Below, piece after piece: positions 6,543 through 13,766 of a stretch of DNA of 20,734 bases (the first letter of the stretch is position 1; every line of letters begins with the position of its first letter). A program made the position numbers and the translations under genes. Origin of the DNA: a virus; the IMG/VR virus record IMGVR_UViG_3300005578_000017, positions 1-20,734 of that record; one strand, given 5' to 3'. The notes beneath the pieces are model-generated. The model was not told the origin of the DNA. It ran no database searches and was given only the letters and a program-made list of their open reading frames with translations.

Positions 6543-7397
6543 ATGATCACTACCTCCCACAGAGTCAAAGCAGAATACTTCGTTGAACCATGGTTTCAGC
6601 GGCGTAGAGAAGAGTTGCAAGAGGAGCCCGGGAGAATCCACAGGAAGATCTGGGAATTTGCGGTGATTGCAGAGACTTTTGGTCTTCTAAATACTTGTCC
6701 TGAATGTTTAGGTTTGGAGCTGTGTGCAGATTGTACAATGTTAGGTCGTTCTAGATTGGAAGGCTCTAAGGTTTTAGGCTTCGGAGTTGGGCGTGAGCCT
6801 CTTCCTTATTGGTTCTATCATCAGGGTTGTTACGTGATGGCTACCGATGCCCCCCTCGATATTGTCCAGGCTGACTGGCTACAATCGGGACAACATGCAG
6901 CCAGTTTAAAACAGTTGCGACAATTAAACCAGAGTACTGACAGTGACGGCCGCTTATTTTATCGCCCCGTCGACATGAATCATATCCCGTCCGACTTATT
7001 ACTAGGCAATTTCGATTTTATTTATTCCGCGGGATCATTCGAGCACCTAGGTGGACTCGATGCTGGTATTTATTTCTTTCTTCGCTCAATGGCAGCATTA
7101 AAACCCGGCGGAATAGCCTGCCATACGACAGAATATAATCCGCTTAGTGATCGGGAGACACTGAACGGCGAAGGCTTGTGCATCTATCGAAAACAGGATC
7201 TTGAAAAATTATCAATCATGCTCCAAGACCAGGGGGATGAGTTGTATCCCCTAGATTTATCCGGTGGAGATCTCGATGAAGACTTGTATATTGACAGAAT
7301 TCCTTATCATGGAATACCGAGCCACTTGAGTTTGTATATCGGACCGCATGTTACAACGAGTATTGTGCTGATTGCACGGCGAGGGGGTGTGAAATGA
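6543..7397 (+). CDS. SAM-dependent methyltransferase with Cys4 insertion
   Basis: This 284-residue protein is a class I methyltransferase. Motif I is at residues 77-88 (VLGFGVGREPLP), the acidic residue ending strand 2 is Asp102 (MATDAP), then come PVDMNHIP (142-149), the motif IV region FDFIYSAGSFEHLG (157-170) and motif V LKPGG (186-190). The SFEH-L-G form is common in methyltransferases acting on sugars or small molecules, and no DNA-methylase signature (DPPY/NPPF or PC) is visible. Ahead of motif I, Cys52, Cys55, Cys61 and Cys64 form a likely structural zinc site. It follows a 63-base purine-rich spacer and ends in an ATGA overlap with a 55-residue gene, itself overlapping a glycosyltransferase. 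The likely target is a glycan; this is inferred from the pairing. Confidence 0.8.
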   Translation: MITTSHRVKAEYFVEPWFQRRREELQEEPGRIHRKIWEFAVIAETFGLLNTCPECLGLELCADCTMLGRSRLEGSKVLGFGVGREPLPYWFYHQGCYVMATDAPLDIVQADWLQSGQHAASLKQLRQLNQSTDSDGRLFYRPVDMNHIPSDLLLGNFDFIYSAGSFEHLGGLDAGIYFFLRSMAALKPGGIACHTTEYNPLSDRETLNGEGLCIYRKQDLEKLSIMLQDQGDELYPLDLSGGDLDEDLYIDRIPYHGIPSHLSLYIGPHVTTSIVLIARRGGVK

Positions 7398-7561
7398 GCC
7401 AATATACCCATGGTGATTTTACTGTCCTAATCGGAAAGCAGATCATAGACGTTGTACGGATTGAATCGAGCGGCAGTCTTCTCATTTATTTTGATGATGC
7501 CTCTACTTTGGAGATTTTCAAGGGATCGAAGTTTCTATTCAAGCCGGATGGTGAAAAGTGA
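7394..7561 (+). CDS. Small hypothetical protein between methyltransferase and glycosyltransferase (55 aa)
   Basis: A 55-codon frame fills the space between the two enzymes. It starts in an ATGA overlap (7394-7397) and ends in a GTGA overlap (7558-7561), so all three are probably translated as a unit. The product (MSQYTHGDFTVLIGKQIIDV) alternates hydrophobic and polar residues and reads like a small all-beta domain: IIDVVRIESSGSLLIYFDD, then STLEIFKGSKFLFKPDG. There is no signal peptide and no Cys. I recognise no family. Coupling to both enzymes suggests it binds or positions one of them or their substrate. Confidence 0.6.
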   Translation: MSQYTHGDFTVLIGKQIIDVVRIESSGSLLIYFDDASTLEIFKGSKFLFKPDGEK

Positions 7562-8889
7562 AGATAATTTGGTGCGGAGATGCTGCGTGTGCTTCGGGTT
7601 TTGCCCGTTGTAGTCATGCGGTCTGCAATTATCTTCATTCACTCGGCCATGAGATCCACATCCTCGGCCTCAATTATCTCGGGGACCCTCACGAGTATCC
7701 ATATACGATTTATCCTTGTTTTCAGCCCTCAGATCTAGGCACCGATCACTATGGTATCGGACGTCTTCCATCTCTCATCCATCGGCTAAAACCAGACATC
7801 GTCGTTCTTCTTCAAGATCCATGGAATGTACGTGGGTATCTTGATAATCTTCTTGCTTCTCAAGTCAACATGCCGCCGATGATTGCATGGTTGGCAGTGG
7901 ACTCAAGGAACCAAAAATCCGCAAAAGAGCTAAACCACTCCCATCTATCTCACGTTGTAACGTGGACAGAATTCGGAGCAAAAGAATTAATTGCAGGCGG
8001 ATACACTGGTCCACTCTCGATCGTTCCTTGCGGTGTGGATGTTGATCTATTTAAGCCATTAGACAAAACTGAGTCTCGGATCAAAGTCCTCGGCGATGAT
8101 TATTCCCAATTACCAGATAATCCTTTCATCGTCGGATACGTAGGCAGAAACCAATACCGGAAGCGTTTAGACCTCACCATCGAATATTTCTCCGATTGGA
8201 TTCACCGATCAAATATTTCTAACGCCTATCTAATGCTCCACATACCTCCCACGGGTGAAGATCACGTTGACATCATATCTCTTGCTCGATATTATGATAT
8301 CGGAGAAAAACTTATCGTCAGTTCCCCTATGCGAGGATTTGAAGAGTCGTCCATGGCTCTAATCTACAACTGTTTTGATGTATTTTTATCCACGTCTCAA
8401 GCCGAAGGTTGGAATCTTCCGGCGCTCGAATCCATGGCGTGCGGAATTCCGGTAATCGTTCCGGATCAAGGTGCGACAGGGCTAGACGGAGGATGGATAA
8501 CCGAAAAAGCAGCAATCCAAATTCCGTGCAATTCTACCGCCTTGACCGCTCCGCATCCAGTGGGTATGTATACGATTGGAGGAATACCAGATAAGGAAGA
8601 AACTATCAATGCACTTGGAGTTGTGTACAATAAAAGAATTCTAGGAGGTCTCGGATTGAAAGTCCAACAGTCTATTCAAGCTGGTGTCAATCTTGCCCAT
8701 TCTTTAACTTGGGAGCAATCCGCGGAGAAATTCACAGAAGTCATTAATCATGTAGTAGACCCACGGAACGAAACTTGTTCTTGGCCGGAATGTAGTAAGC
8801 CTGCTCTTTGCTCTTCTGGAAACTATAACAATGGACTTGTCTGCTCTGATCACTTTAATATCACCAATGGTACACTCGCATGCCTGTAA
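7558..8889 (+). CDS. GT-B fold glycosyltransferase (GT4-like) with C-terminal zinc-binding tail
   Basis: This 443-residue enzyme should transfer a sugar from a nucleotide-sugar donor. The N-terminal Rossmann half begins KIIWCGDAACASGFARCSHA, with the Gly-rich loop for the acceptor side, and contains HILGLNY and IVVLLQDPW. The C-terminal half has IVPCGVD (155-161), the GRNQYRKR donor-phosphate loop (196-203), DVFLSTSQAEGWNLP and the retaining-enzyme E-x7-E motif at Glu283/Glu291 (EGWNLPALE), then SMACGIPVIVPD. Residues 407-432 add Cys407, Cys412, Cys418, Cys429 and His432, probably a zinc site and unusual for the family. The start is GTG 7558, within a GTGA overlap. It ends 10 bases inside the tail-completion gene. 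There is no membrane segment, so it acts in the cytoplasm, most likely on a virion protein or a host glycan precursor. Confidence 0.85.
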   Translation: MKIIWCGDAACASGFARCSHAVCNYLHSLGHEIHILGLNYLGDPHEYPYTIYPCFQPSDLGTDHYGIGRLPSLIHRLKPDIVVLLQDPWNVRGYLDNLLASQVNMPPMIAWLAVDSRNQKSAKELNHSHLSHVVTWTEFGAKELIAGGYTGPLSIVPCGVDVDLFKPLDKTESRIKVLGDDYSQLPDNPFIVGYVGRNQYRKRLDLTIEYFSDWIHRSNISNAYLMLHIPPTGEDHVDIISLARYYDIGEKLIVSSPMRGFEESSMALIYNCFDVFLSTSQAEGWNLPALESMACGIPVIVPDQGATGLDGGWITEKAAIQIPCNSTALTAPHPVGMYTIGGIPDKEETINALGVVYNKRILGGLGLKVQQSIQAGVNLAHSLTWEQSAEKFTEVINHVVDPRNETCSWPECSKPALCSSGNYNNGLVCSDHFNITNGTLACL

Positions 8890-9305
8890 CTTTTGATGCC
8901 AACGCTCTCGCCGCGATGAAGGCCAAAATGGCTGCGATCACAGAGCAGACTCGTGCTAGATCAGCGTCCGCAGTATACGTGGAAGCTAATCTCATAATGA
9001 CGAATGCTAAACAAAATTTTGTTCCCGTCGATCTTGGGACCCTCCGTAATTCTGGTACCGTGAGCCAACCAATTATTGCCGAAGATGGAACAATTTCCAT
9101 TAAACTATATTTCGGTGGTGCTGCTGCCCCTTATGCACTAGCAATTCATGAGCACCCATCTTCTTTCGATCCGCCGAGCTGGAGAGGAAAACCAATACTA
9201 AATTTCCGCGGCAAACAAGGACGTGGCCCTAAATATTTAGAATATCCACTACGTCAGGCAGAAAACGGAATGGCAGAAAGATTAGCGGCGAGAATTAGAA
9301 AATGA
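8880..9305 (+). CDS. HK97 gp10-like tail completion protein
   Basis: This 141-residue protein matches the HK97 gp10 / minor neck protein family that completes the tail top. It has an N-terminal helix with Arg/Ala ([20 protein letters not shown]), the conserved [14 protein letters not shown], a strand pair [10 protein letters not shown]-type followed by [10 protein letters not shown], and the C-terminal helix [21 protein letters not shown]. The PVD-x-GTLR-x-S and YA-x-x-x-HE signatures are the family's hallmarks. The start overlaps the glycosyltransferase end by 10 bases, and the stop overlaps the next ATG (ATGA, 9302-9305). The family usually follows the head-closure gene directly; here the methyltransferase-glycosyltransferase cassette separates them. 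Confidence 0.85.
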   Translation: MPVTFDANALAAMKAKMAAITEQTRARSASAVYVEANLIMTNAKQNFVPVDLGTLRNSGTVSQPIIAEDGTISIKLYFGGAAAPYALAIHEHPSSFDPPSWRGKPILNFRGKQGRGPKYLEYPLRQAENGMAERLAARIRK

Positions 9306-10732
9306 AAAAAATTATCCCCGTTGCAATTATTCTTCTTATGGGTTCTATCGCGTATAGCCATGCTCAGACCGTTGGTGGAATCTCATCCGGGGCGTTCGGG
9401 GATAAACATTGGAAATCCCCCGTAGCTTCATTTGTAAATCTTCCTTTGTCTGGAAACAGTATCGCGGATACCCGGCGCACTATGGACGATGGGGATGAGT
9501 ATTGGTGGGATGGAATAATCTGGCAACCATCAAATTCAAGTACCATTAGTGGTAGTAATTGGAGCAGTGGAAATACAATTCCTACTGGTGGTAATAATGG
9601 GGATTTTTATTTACAAGACAATGGGGACGTCTGGAAAAACTCCTCTGGTGTTTGGTCTATTGTGACAAATATTGTGGGACCAGAGGGACCGCAAGGGGAG
9701 CAAGGGCTACAGGGAGAGCCGGGATTGCAGGGTCTCCAAGGCCCACAAGGGCTGCAAGGGCCGCAGGGCTCGAAAGGTGATACGGGAGACAAGGGGGATA
9801 CGGGTGACATAGGACCACAAGGAGTACAGGGTATACAGGGTCTCACAGGTGCTACAGGCGCCACAGGCCCGCAGGGTCCAACCGGAGCAACTGGCCCTAC
9901 AGGAGCCGCCGGTCCTGCCGGTTCCGATGGTATCCCACGGACGATTCTAGATGAAGGATCTCCACTTACCCAGCGTACAGATATCAATTTTACTGGTTCT
10001 GGAATTTTCTGTACTGATAATTCTGGATCTGCTAGAACCGATTGTACAATCTCCACACCTGCACATGCATCTACTCATAAAAACGGGGGTTCGGACGAGA
10101 TCTCCACAGCAACACCTACCGCGAATGCTATTCCAAAAGCTGGATCTGGAGGTCAATTAGCATCCGGATGGGTATCACCAGCGGGGTCTACAACTCAATT
10201 TCAATTTAATGATGCGGGCGTGTTAGCGGGCTCCACTTTCACGTGGGACAAAACTACCAGCACGGTTAAATTTGGTAACAATGCAGCTATATGGAGTCCT
10301 GGTGCGCCTGATTTGTATTTTGGAACCAACAACCGATCTGCTGGAGCATGGGTGTATTTCAAAGGATTTTTCTTATCAGACTCTTTCGGTGCCTCAACGA
10401 TGTCCTACGGGAGCAACTCATTTCCGACTACGTTAGGACTTGCGAGCGGCAGCACCATCGGCTGGACGTCTGGTAGTGGATCTGATCAGAGTAAAGATGT
10501 TGGTCTCGCGCGCGATTCGGCTGGTGTTCTACGTGTCACCAACGGTTCCAGCGGCTCCGGTACGGTCAAAGCATCCGCTGTACTCTTGACGCCGCAAGTG
10601 TCACCGCCTGTGACATGTGGTACTGCTGGTACAGAGGGGACTCAGTATTACGATACGTCACACGCACTTTGTATTTGTGGTGCTTCAACTTGGACCAATT
10701 TGACACCAGCAGATGGAGGAAGCTGTTCATGA
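9302..10732 (+). CDS. Collagen-like fibre protein with N-terminal signal peptide
   Basis: This 476-residue protein has four parts. Residues 1-21 are a typical Sec signal peptide: KK, a hydrophobic core [15 protein letters not shown], and SHA before the predicted cut. Residues 22-125 are a globular region with Trp-rich patches ([26 protein letters not shown]). Residues 126-209 are 28 uninterrupted Gly-X-Y triplets. The C-terminal part begins [14 protein letters not shown], a motif common after collagen stretches in phage fibres, and ends in a small domain with Cys-x-Cys ([19 protein letters not shown]). Such architecture marks a trimeric fibre. It is coupled at both ends by ATGA overlaps within the neck/tail operon. 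The signal peptide is odd for a virion protein, so a secreted lysogenic-conversion fibre is the main alternative. Confidence 0.75.
   Translation: MKKIIPVAIILLMGSIAYSHAQTVGGISSGAFGDKHWKSPVASFVNLPLSGNSIADTRRTMDDGDEYWWDGIIWQPSNSSTISGSNWSSGNTIPTGGNNGDFYLQDNGDVWKNSSGVWSIVTNIVGPEGPQGEQGLQGEPGLQGLQGPQGLQGPQGSKGDTGDKGDTGDIGPQGVQGIQGLTGATGATGPQGPTGATGPTGAAGPAGSDGIPRTILDEGSPLTQRTDINFTGSGIFCTDNSGSARTDCTISTPAHASTHKNGGSDEISTATPTANAIPKAGSGGQLASGWVSPAGSTTQFQFNDAGVLAGSTFTWDKTTSTVKFGNNAAIWSPGAPDLYFGTNNRSAGAWVYFKGFFLSDSFGASTMSYGSNSFPTTLGLASGSTIGWTSGSGSDQSKDVGLARDSAGVLRVTNGSSGSGTVKASAVLLTPQVSPPVTCGTAGTEGTQYYDTSHALCICGASTWTNLTPADGGSCS
9677..9928 (+). repeat. Collagen-type Gly-X-Y repeat coding region (28 triplets)
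   Basis: Twenty-eight consecutive codon triplets encode Gly-X-Y. The first half is rich in Gln/Leu (GLQ, GPQ), the middle in GDT/GDK, and the last third in Thr (GLT, GAT, GPT). At DNA level this gives a tandem 9-base repeat with varied codons, so the repeat is diverged rather than freshly expanded. GXT triplets are the type glycosylated in bacterial collagens. Confidence 0.9.
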
Positions 10733-11133
10733 GAAAAATCGCGATCATCACATCTATTATACTGGCTCTGTCATTATTTGTCTCGTCTAGTGTTTCTGCT
10801 GGCGTGAGGAATTGCACCTCGGCACTGGTAACTGCTGGTCTGTGTACTAGTGCTACTGATGTTCTGTTAACTTTTTCTCTTCCCACTACAGATCCTGACG
10901 GAGCTGGTCCGCGAGTTTCCATTACAATCCAAGTACAGGAAGGTTGTGCACTTTGGTATGGGTATCAAGCAACGATCAATGGATCTCCAAATCCTGAAAG
11001 TAAGGCTCTGTTTTGTGATCGTATGATTCGAACAGATGTACTGAAGAGGTTTGCAGATATCTACTATAATTCTTTAGCAGAAGCACTGAAACAAACACAG
11101 CTTACTGCTACGCCTACAGATACTATTCCTTGA
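10729..11133 (+). CDS. Small Cys-rich exported protein (134 aa, hypothetical)
   Basis: The start is ATG 10729, in an ATGA overlap with the fibre gene. A longer in-frame version from 10615 would run back through the fibre gene and bury the signal peptide. Residues 1-24 ([20 protein letters not shown], then SVSA) form a clear Sec signal peptide with an Ala-x-Ala-like cut before Gly25; there is no lipobox Cys. The mature part holds Cys29, Cys39, Cys73 and Cys96, an even number that could form two disulphides outside the cytoplasm. A beta-type stretch [18 protein letters not shown] is followed by an amphipathic C-terminal helix ([20 protein letters not shown]). I recognise no family. Coupling to the fibre gene suggests a partner or chaperone for that protein. 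Confidence 0.65.
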   Translation: MRKIAIITSIILALSLFVSSSVSAGVRNCTSALVTAGLCTSATDVLLTFSLPTTDPDGAGPRVSITIQVQEGCALWYGYQATINGSPNPESKALFCDRMIRTDVLKRFADIYYNSLAEALKQTQLTATPTDTIP

Positions 11134-11155
11134 AGAAAAGAACTAGGATTGAATC

Positions 11156-12064
11156 GTGGATAGAACACTTTCTATTGGTACTTCGGGTTTAGCTCTATCA
11201 GATATAGGGTTACGTCTGTATGCCGATACTATGAGAATAGAGGCCCCTTCCAACGTCACGTTTACAGAGATCACCGATTCCGGAGGATCATACAATCTAT
11301 CTGGGCTTCCACAGAATCCAGATATCACCTACACAATCACCTACGAATATCCACCCGGGGTTTATTTTTCGGATCGCTGGAAAGGTTCATATCCATTTCC
11401 AAACGTGCCAACGTTTTTTATTATTCCATCGCGGATACCAGATCTAGAATCGGAATTGTTATCATCTACCATACTTCTAAAAAATGGAGTAAGACAATCA
11501 ACAGTATTATCTATTGTAGAGCTTGGCACAATTGACGAACCGGGTGATTATTTAGTCTTTGGATGGGAAGACCCTGATTTCCAAGACAAATATAGATTAC
11601 AGTGGACAATTGAAGGAATAATATATTACTTTGATTGGGTAGGGCTTTACAAACAACCAGAGATAGAAACCAGATATATAGAAATTCTCGCTATCCAGGA
11701 GCCGTTTCCATTCAATATAGACTCCTCGGATAGGGTTATGTTTTCCTGTAATTTTAGTGTTCTATGCACACCTACAAATAAACCAGATAGTGATTTTGTG
11801 ACAATTCTTTCAAACGCAGGATTGATAACACCCAACGTTGATACTTTTATTGGCCCTAAAAAGGAAATACCCGAAGGTGATGGCCCATTCATTACGGTTG
11901 TAAATACTGGCGGATCATCAAGCCTCTTTACGCATGATGGTGAGAAAACACAAAGGCCGAGTGTCCAAATTGTCACCCGGGCAACTGATTACGAAGCAGC
12001 GAGAGACAAAGCAATGTTAATATACAATTATTTAGATGGGATTCACGAGTTGACGGTGGGATAA
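11156..12064 (+). CDS. Tail terminator with extra N-terminal beta domain
   Basis: The last ~100 of 302 residues match phage tail terminator/minor capsid proteins of the type that cap the tail tube: DFVTILSNAGLI, GPFITVVNTGGSSSLFTHDG, then RPSVQIVTRATDYEAARDKA and a closing YLDGIHELTV. The family is usually only 120-150 residues. The first ~190 residues are additional. They start GTSGLALSDIGLRLYAD and continue with FTEITDSGGSYNL and YTITYEYPPGVYFSDRW, a pattern like the Ig-like 'TGL...FTE...G-x-Y' domains found on virion proteins, probably followed by a second beta domain (LVFGWEDPDFQDKYRLQWTI). The start is GTG 11156 with AGGA a few bases upstream. It precedes the tail tube gene, as expected. 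An accidental fusion of two genes is possible, but no frameshift sign is visible. Confidence 0.7.
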   Translation: MDRTLSIGTSGLALSDIGLRLYADTMRIEAPSNVTFTEITDSGGSYNLSGLPQNPDITYTITYEYPPGVYFSDRWKGSYPFPNVPTFFIIPSRIPDLESELLSSTILLKNGVRQSTVLSIVELGTIDEPGDYLVFGWEDPDFQDKYRLQWTIEGIIYYFDWVGLYKQPEIETRYIEILAIQEPFPFNIDSSDRVMFSCNFSVLCTPTNKPDSDFVTILSNAGLITPNVDTFIGPKKEIPEGDGPFITVVNTGGSSSLFTHDGEKTQRPSVQIVTRATDYEAARDKAMLIYNYLDGIHELTVG

Positions 12065-12108
12065 GCGATTTAAGATTTTTTTAGCCCTTCAAAAAGGAGA
12101 CCTAAATC

Positions 12109-12591
12109 ATGGGACAAGGTAAGTCTGGTTTTGGTGTTAAAATCGGGGTAGAAATGGACCCCATTGGAACACCGGGAGTTATTACTCGCATTGGCGGATT
12201 GGTCGGCGATATTCCCTATCCCGATCTATCTCACCCGGAAACTGAAGCCACTGAGCACGGTGAGCCCGTAGATGATTATGTGGTGGCCGGGTATACGGCC
12301 CGATCTTTATTTAAATTTTCTGTAAACTTTAACTACAATGATGCAACCCATGATCATCTTACGGGGTTGTACCATATTTTCGAACCGATATACAACATTC
12401 CCCGAGGTTGGCAGATTACAGGTCCATTAGCAACCCCTGGGGGCAAAATCAACGAATGGCTGTTTAGTGGACAGATCCAAATGATTCAAAAGAAATCCGC
12501 GCAAAAGGGTGTACAGAGCGCGGATGTGTCAATTAGACCCAAGGGTGCTTGGTGGATTGATGGGATTAAGTTTGGAGTTGCGGCAACATAA
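12109..12591 (+). CDS. Major tail (tube) protein
   Basis: This 160-residue protein follows the tail terminator and precedes the frameshifted chaperones, the standard position of the tube protein in siphophages. It has one of the best ribosome binding sites in the window (AAAAAGGAGA), as expected for the most abundant tail protein. Sequence features are the N-terminal GFGVKIGVEMD followed by the IGGLVGDIPYP loop, a 'THP/HPETEATEH'-type segment, VKFSVNFNY-like KFSVNFNYNDATHDHL, the Trp-containing YNIPRGWQITGPL, and WLFSGQIQMIQKKSA leading to SADVSIRPKGAWW. This matches the lambda gpV-type tube fold. Normal length, no extra Ig-like domain at the C-terminus. Confidence 0.8.
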   Translation: MGQGKSGFGVKIGVEMDPIGTPGVITRIGGLVGDIPYPDLSHPETEATEHGEPVDDYVVAGYTARSLFKFSVNFNYNDATHDHLTGLYHIFEPIYNIPRGWQITGPLATPGGKINEWLFSGQIQMIQKKSAQKGVQSADVSIRPKGAWWIDGIKFGVAAT

Positions 12592-12643
12592 AAAAAGTGA
12601 CAGCCGATAGGGTTTTAAATATCTAGGAAGAGAGGAATTTATT

Positions 12644-13135
12644 ATGAGCGAAAAAGTCACCATCCCCGCAGTACCGATGTCAATGGATGATCTTATTCGC
12701 GGTGGTAAAACTAAAAATTACCACCGCGAAGTTGTCATTCCTGAAGCTCACGAGGACGGATCTCCAGGCGTGCTTTATGTTAAAGGTCCATCTGCGGCCT
12801 ATATTATTAAATGGAGAAGAAAGTCTGAAGAGCAGAGAACGAAGGATTTTCCCGGACTCGTGATTAGATGCTTAGTAAACAAAGATGGATCTAGACTTGT
12901 TTCCGATGAAAGCGTTTTACTTGTATTATCCGAAATGCCTATGGGTATTTTTACTCATATCTCCGGAGTTGTCGCTGATCTTATTAATGGAAACTCATTG
13001 GGAAACGCCTCCGGGTCAGCGCTGGAGCAAGTAGTGAAGGTGCTGACCGAGCAAGTGAAGGAGCAGAAGGAGAAGGAGAAGAACGAGGAGGAGAACGAGG
13101 ACGAAGAAACGAACTCAAATCTGAGCACGAATTAG
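12644..13135 (+). CDS. Tail assembly chaperone G
   Basis: This 163-residue protein is the short, unshifted product of the tail assembly chaperone pair. It sits between the tube and tape measure genes. The N-terminal part (SEKVTIPAVPMSMDDLI, REVVIPEAHEDG) and the central IKWRRKSEEQRTKDFPG and LIRCLVNKDG-type stretch, with LVSDESVLLVLSEMPMGIFTHI, resemble phage tail chaperones of the gpG type. After the slippery site at residues 120-121 the sequence turns into a low-complexity Lys/Glu tail (KEQKEKEKNEEENEDEE). AGAGGAA lies ahead of the ATG. The G protein coats the tape measure during tail assembly and is made in excess over G-T. Confidence 0.85.
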   Translation: MSEKVTIPAVPMSMDDLIRGGKTKNYHREVVIPEAHEDGSPGVLYVKGPSAAYIIKWRRKSEEQRTKDFPGLVIRCLVNKDGSRLVSDESVLLVLSEMPMGIFTHISGVVADLINGNSLGNASGSALEQVVKVLTEQVKEQKEKEKNEEENEDEETNSNLSTN

Positions 13136-13548
13136 AAATTGAACGTGAAAACCAGGCTGTAGAGTGCTACCGTTTTGCATACTTTCTTGCTTTGAGCTTC
13201 CATCGTCTAGACGTCGATGAAATGCTAGAAGAATTATCCTGGGAAGAATTTGACGGATGGATGACTTATTATGTGATCTCTCCTTGGGGCGAAGAAAGGG
13301 CAGATTTACGGTGTGGAATAATTACATCTAAAATCCACAACGTAAATGTAATAGAGAAATCTGATTTACTATCCCCGATAGATTTCATGCCTTACGCAAA
13401 ACGTCCAGAGCCTGAACCTATATCACCGGAGGAGTGGGAGAGAGCAAAATCAGCGCACAGGGCGGTAGGGGAAAGGTCAGATACCGAGATACTAGTGGCT
13501 ACTGAATGCGTGCTAGAGGAAATAGAGGTGATTGAAGATGTCGACTAG
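12644..13548 (+). CDS. Tail assembly chaperone G-T, made by -1 frameshift (join 12644..13006, 13006..13548)
   Basis: Ribosomes that slip back one base on GGGAAAC (13000-13006) read on into a frame open from 12988 to 13548, giving a 301-residue fusion. The shifted part first runs through an Arg/Glu/Gly-rich linker, then NELKSEHELEIERENQAVEC, and reaches the T domain: YRFAYFLALSFHRLDVDEM, LSWEEFDGWMTYYVISPWG and EERADLRCGIITS. The last two motifs are classic for T domains. A separate start for the T part would have to be TTG 13192, which has no ribosome binding site and lies after the conserved helix has begun, so it is not used. In lambda the G-T protein recruits tube protein to the tape measure-chaperone complex and is absent from the virion. 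Confidence 0.85.
13000..13048 (+). promoter_or_regulatory. Programmed -1 ribosomal frameshift element (slippery site plus stem-loop)
   Basis: The heptamer G GGA AAC (13000-13006) is in the right phase for -1 slippage (X XXY YYZ) with respect to the G frame. After a 7-base spacer, GGTCAGCGCT (13014-13023) can pair with GGTGCTGACC (13039-13048): seven perfect Watson-Crick pairs, then G-U, C-G and U-G, closing a 15-base loop. The spacing is within the usual range for a stimulatory structure. The shifted frame opens only 12 bases before the site and runs to 13548. Confidence 0.85.
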
Positions 13549-13747
13549 CTGGTATTACCATTATAGTCTGCGGTGTTCTTATTGTGGCAGTTATTTGCAC
13601 ACGGTAGCATACTGCCCAAAGACCTATAACGGTTCTGCTAATCGTCAGAATCTTCGTTGTACGTACTGCGGATCAAATTCTCACAATAAAGATGCCTGTC
13701 CAGAGAAGTGGCCTGGAGACAATCCCGTTGTAATATTCGATCGATGA
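13538..13747 (+). CDS. Double CCHC zinc-knuckle protein
   Basis: The ATG at 13538 is chosen over an in-frame TTG at 13532 because AGAGGTG (13523-13529) is then well spaced. The gene overlaps the end of the T frame by 11 bases. The 69-residue product contains two C-x2-C-x4-H-x4-C knuckles: Cys13/Cys16/His21/Cys26 and Cys41/Cys44/His49/Cys54, each with the YCGS-x-x-H core and followed by CPKTY or CPEKW. Such knuckles bind single-stranded nucleic acid or small proteins in other systems. Similar small proteins occur between tail chaperone and tape measure genes in other phages, but I know of no established role. The protein lacks a signal peptide and acts in the infected cell. Confidence 0.8.
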   Translation: MSTSWYYHYSLRCSYCGSYLHTVAYCPKTYNGSANRQNLRCTYCGSNSHNKDACPEKWPGDNPVVIFDR

Positions 13748-13766
13748 TCGGGAATGGATTTTCTAT

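Noticed and set aside
9607-10056. 149-residue antisense frame rich in Gly-Pro-Cys-x repeats
   Set aside because: It is the complement of the collagen-coding region; the repeat pattern is forced by the sense codons and there is no ribosome binding site or neighbouring - strand gene.
10615-11133. Longer 172-residue version of the exported protein
   Set aside because: It would overlap the fibre gene by over 100 bases and bury the signal peptide; ATG 10729 gives an ATGA overlap and a clean signal sequence.
12076-12103. T-run and CCTT/AAGG hairpin before the tail tube gene as terminator
   Set aside because: No GC-rich hairpin precedes the T-run, and the small hairpin lies after it and involves the ribosome binding site.
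13192-13548. Stand-alone T-domain gene starting at TTG 13192
   Set aside because: There is no ribosome binding site, conserved T-domain helix residues lie upstream of the TTG, and a well-placed -1 slippery site explains expression.
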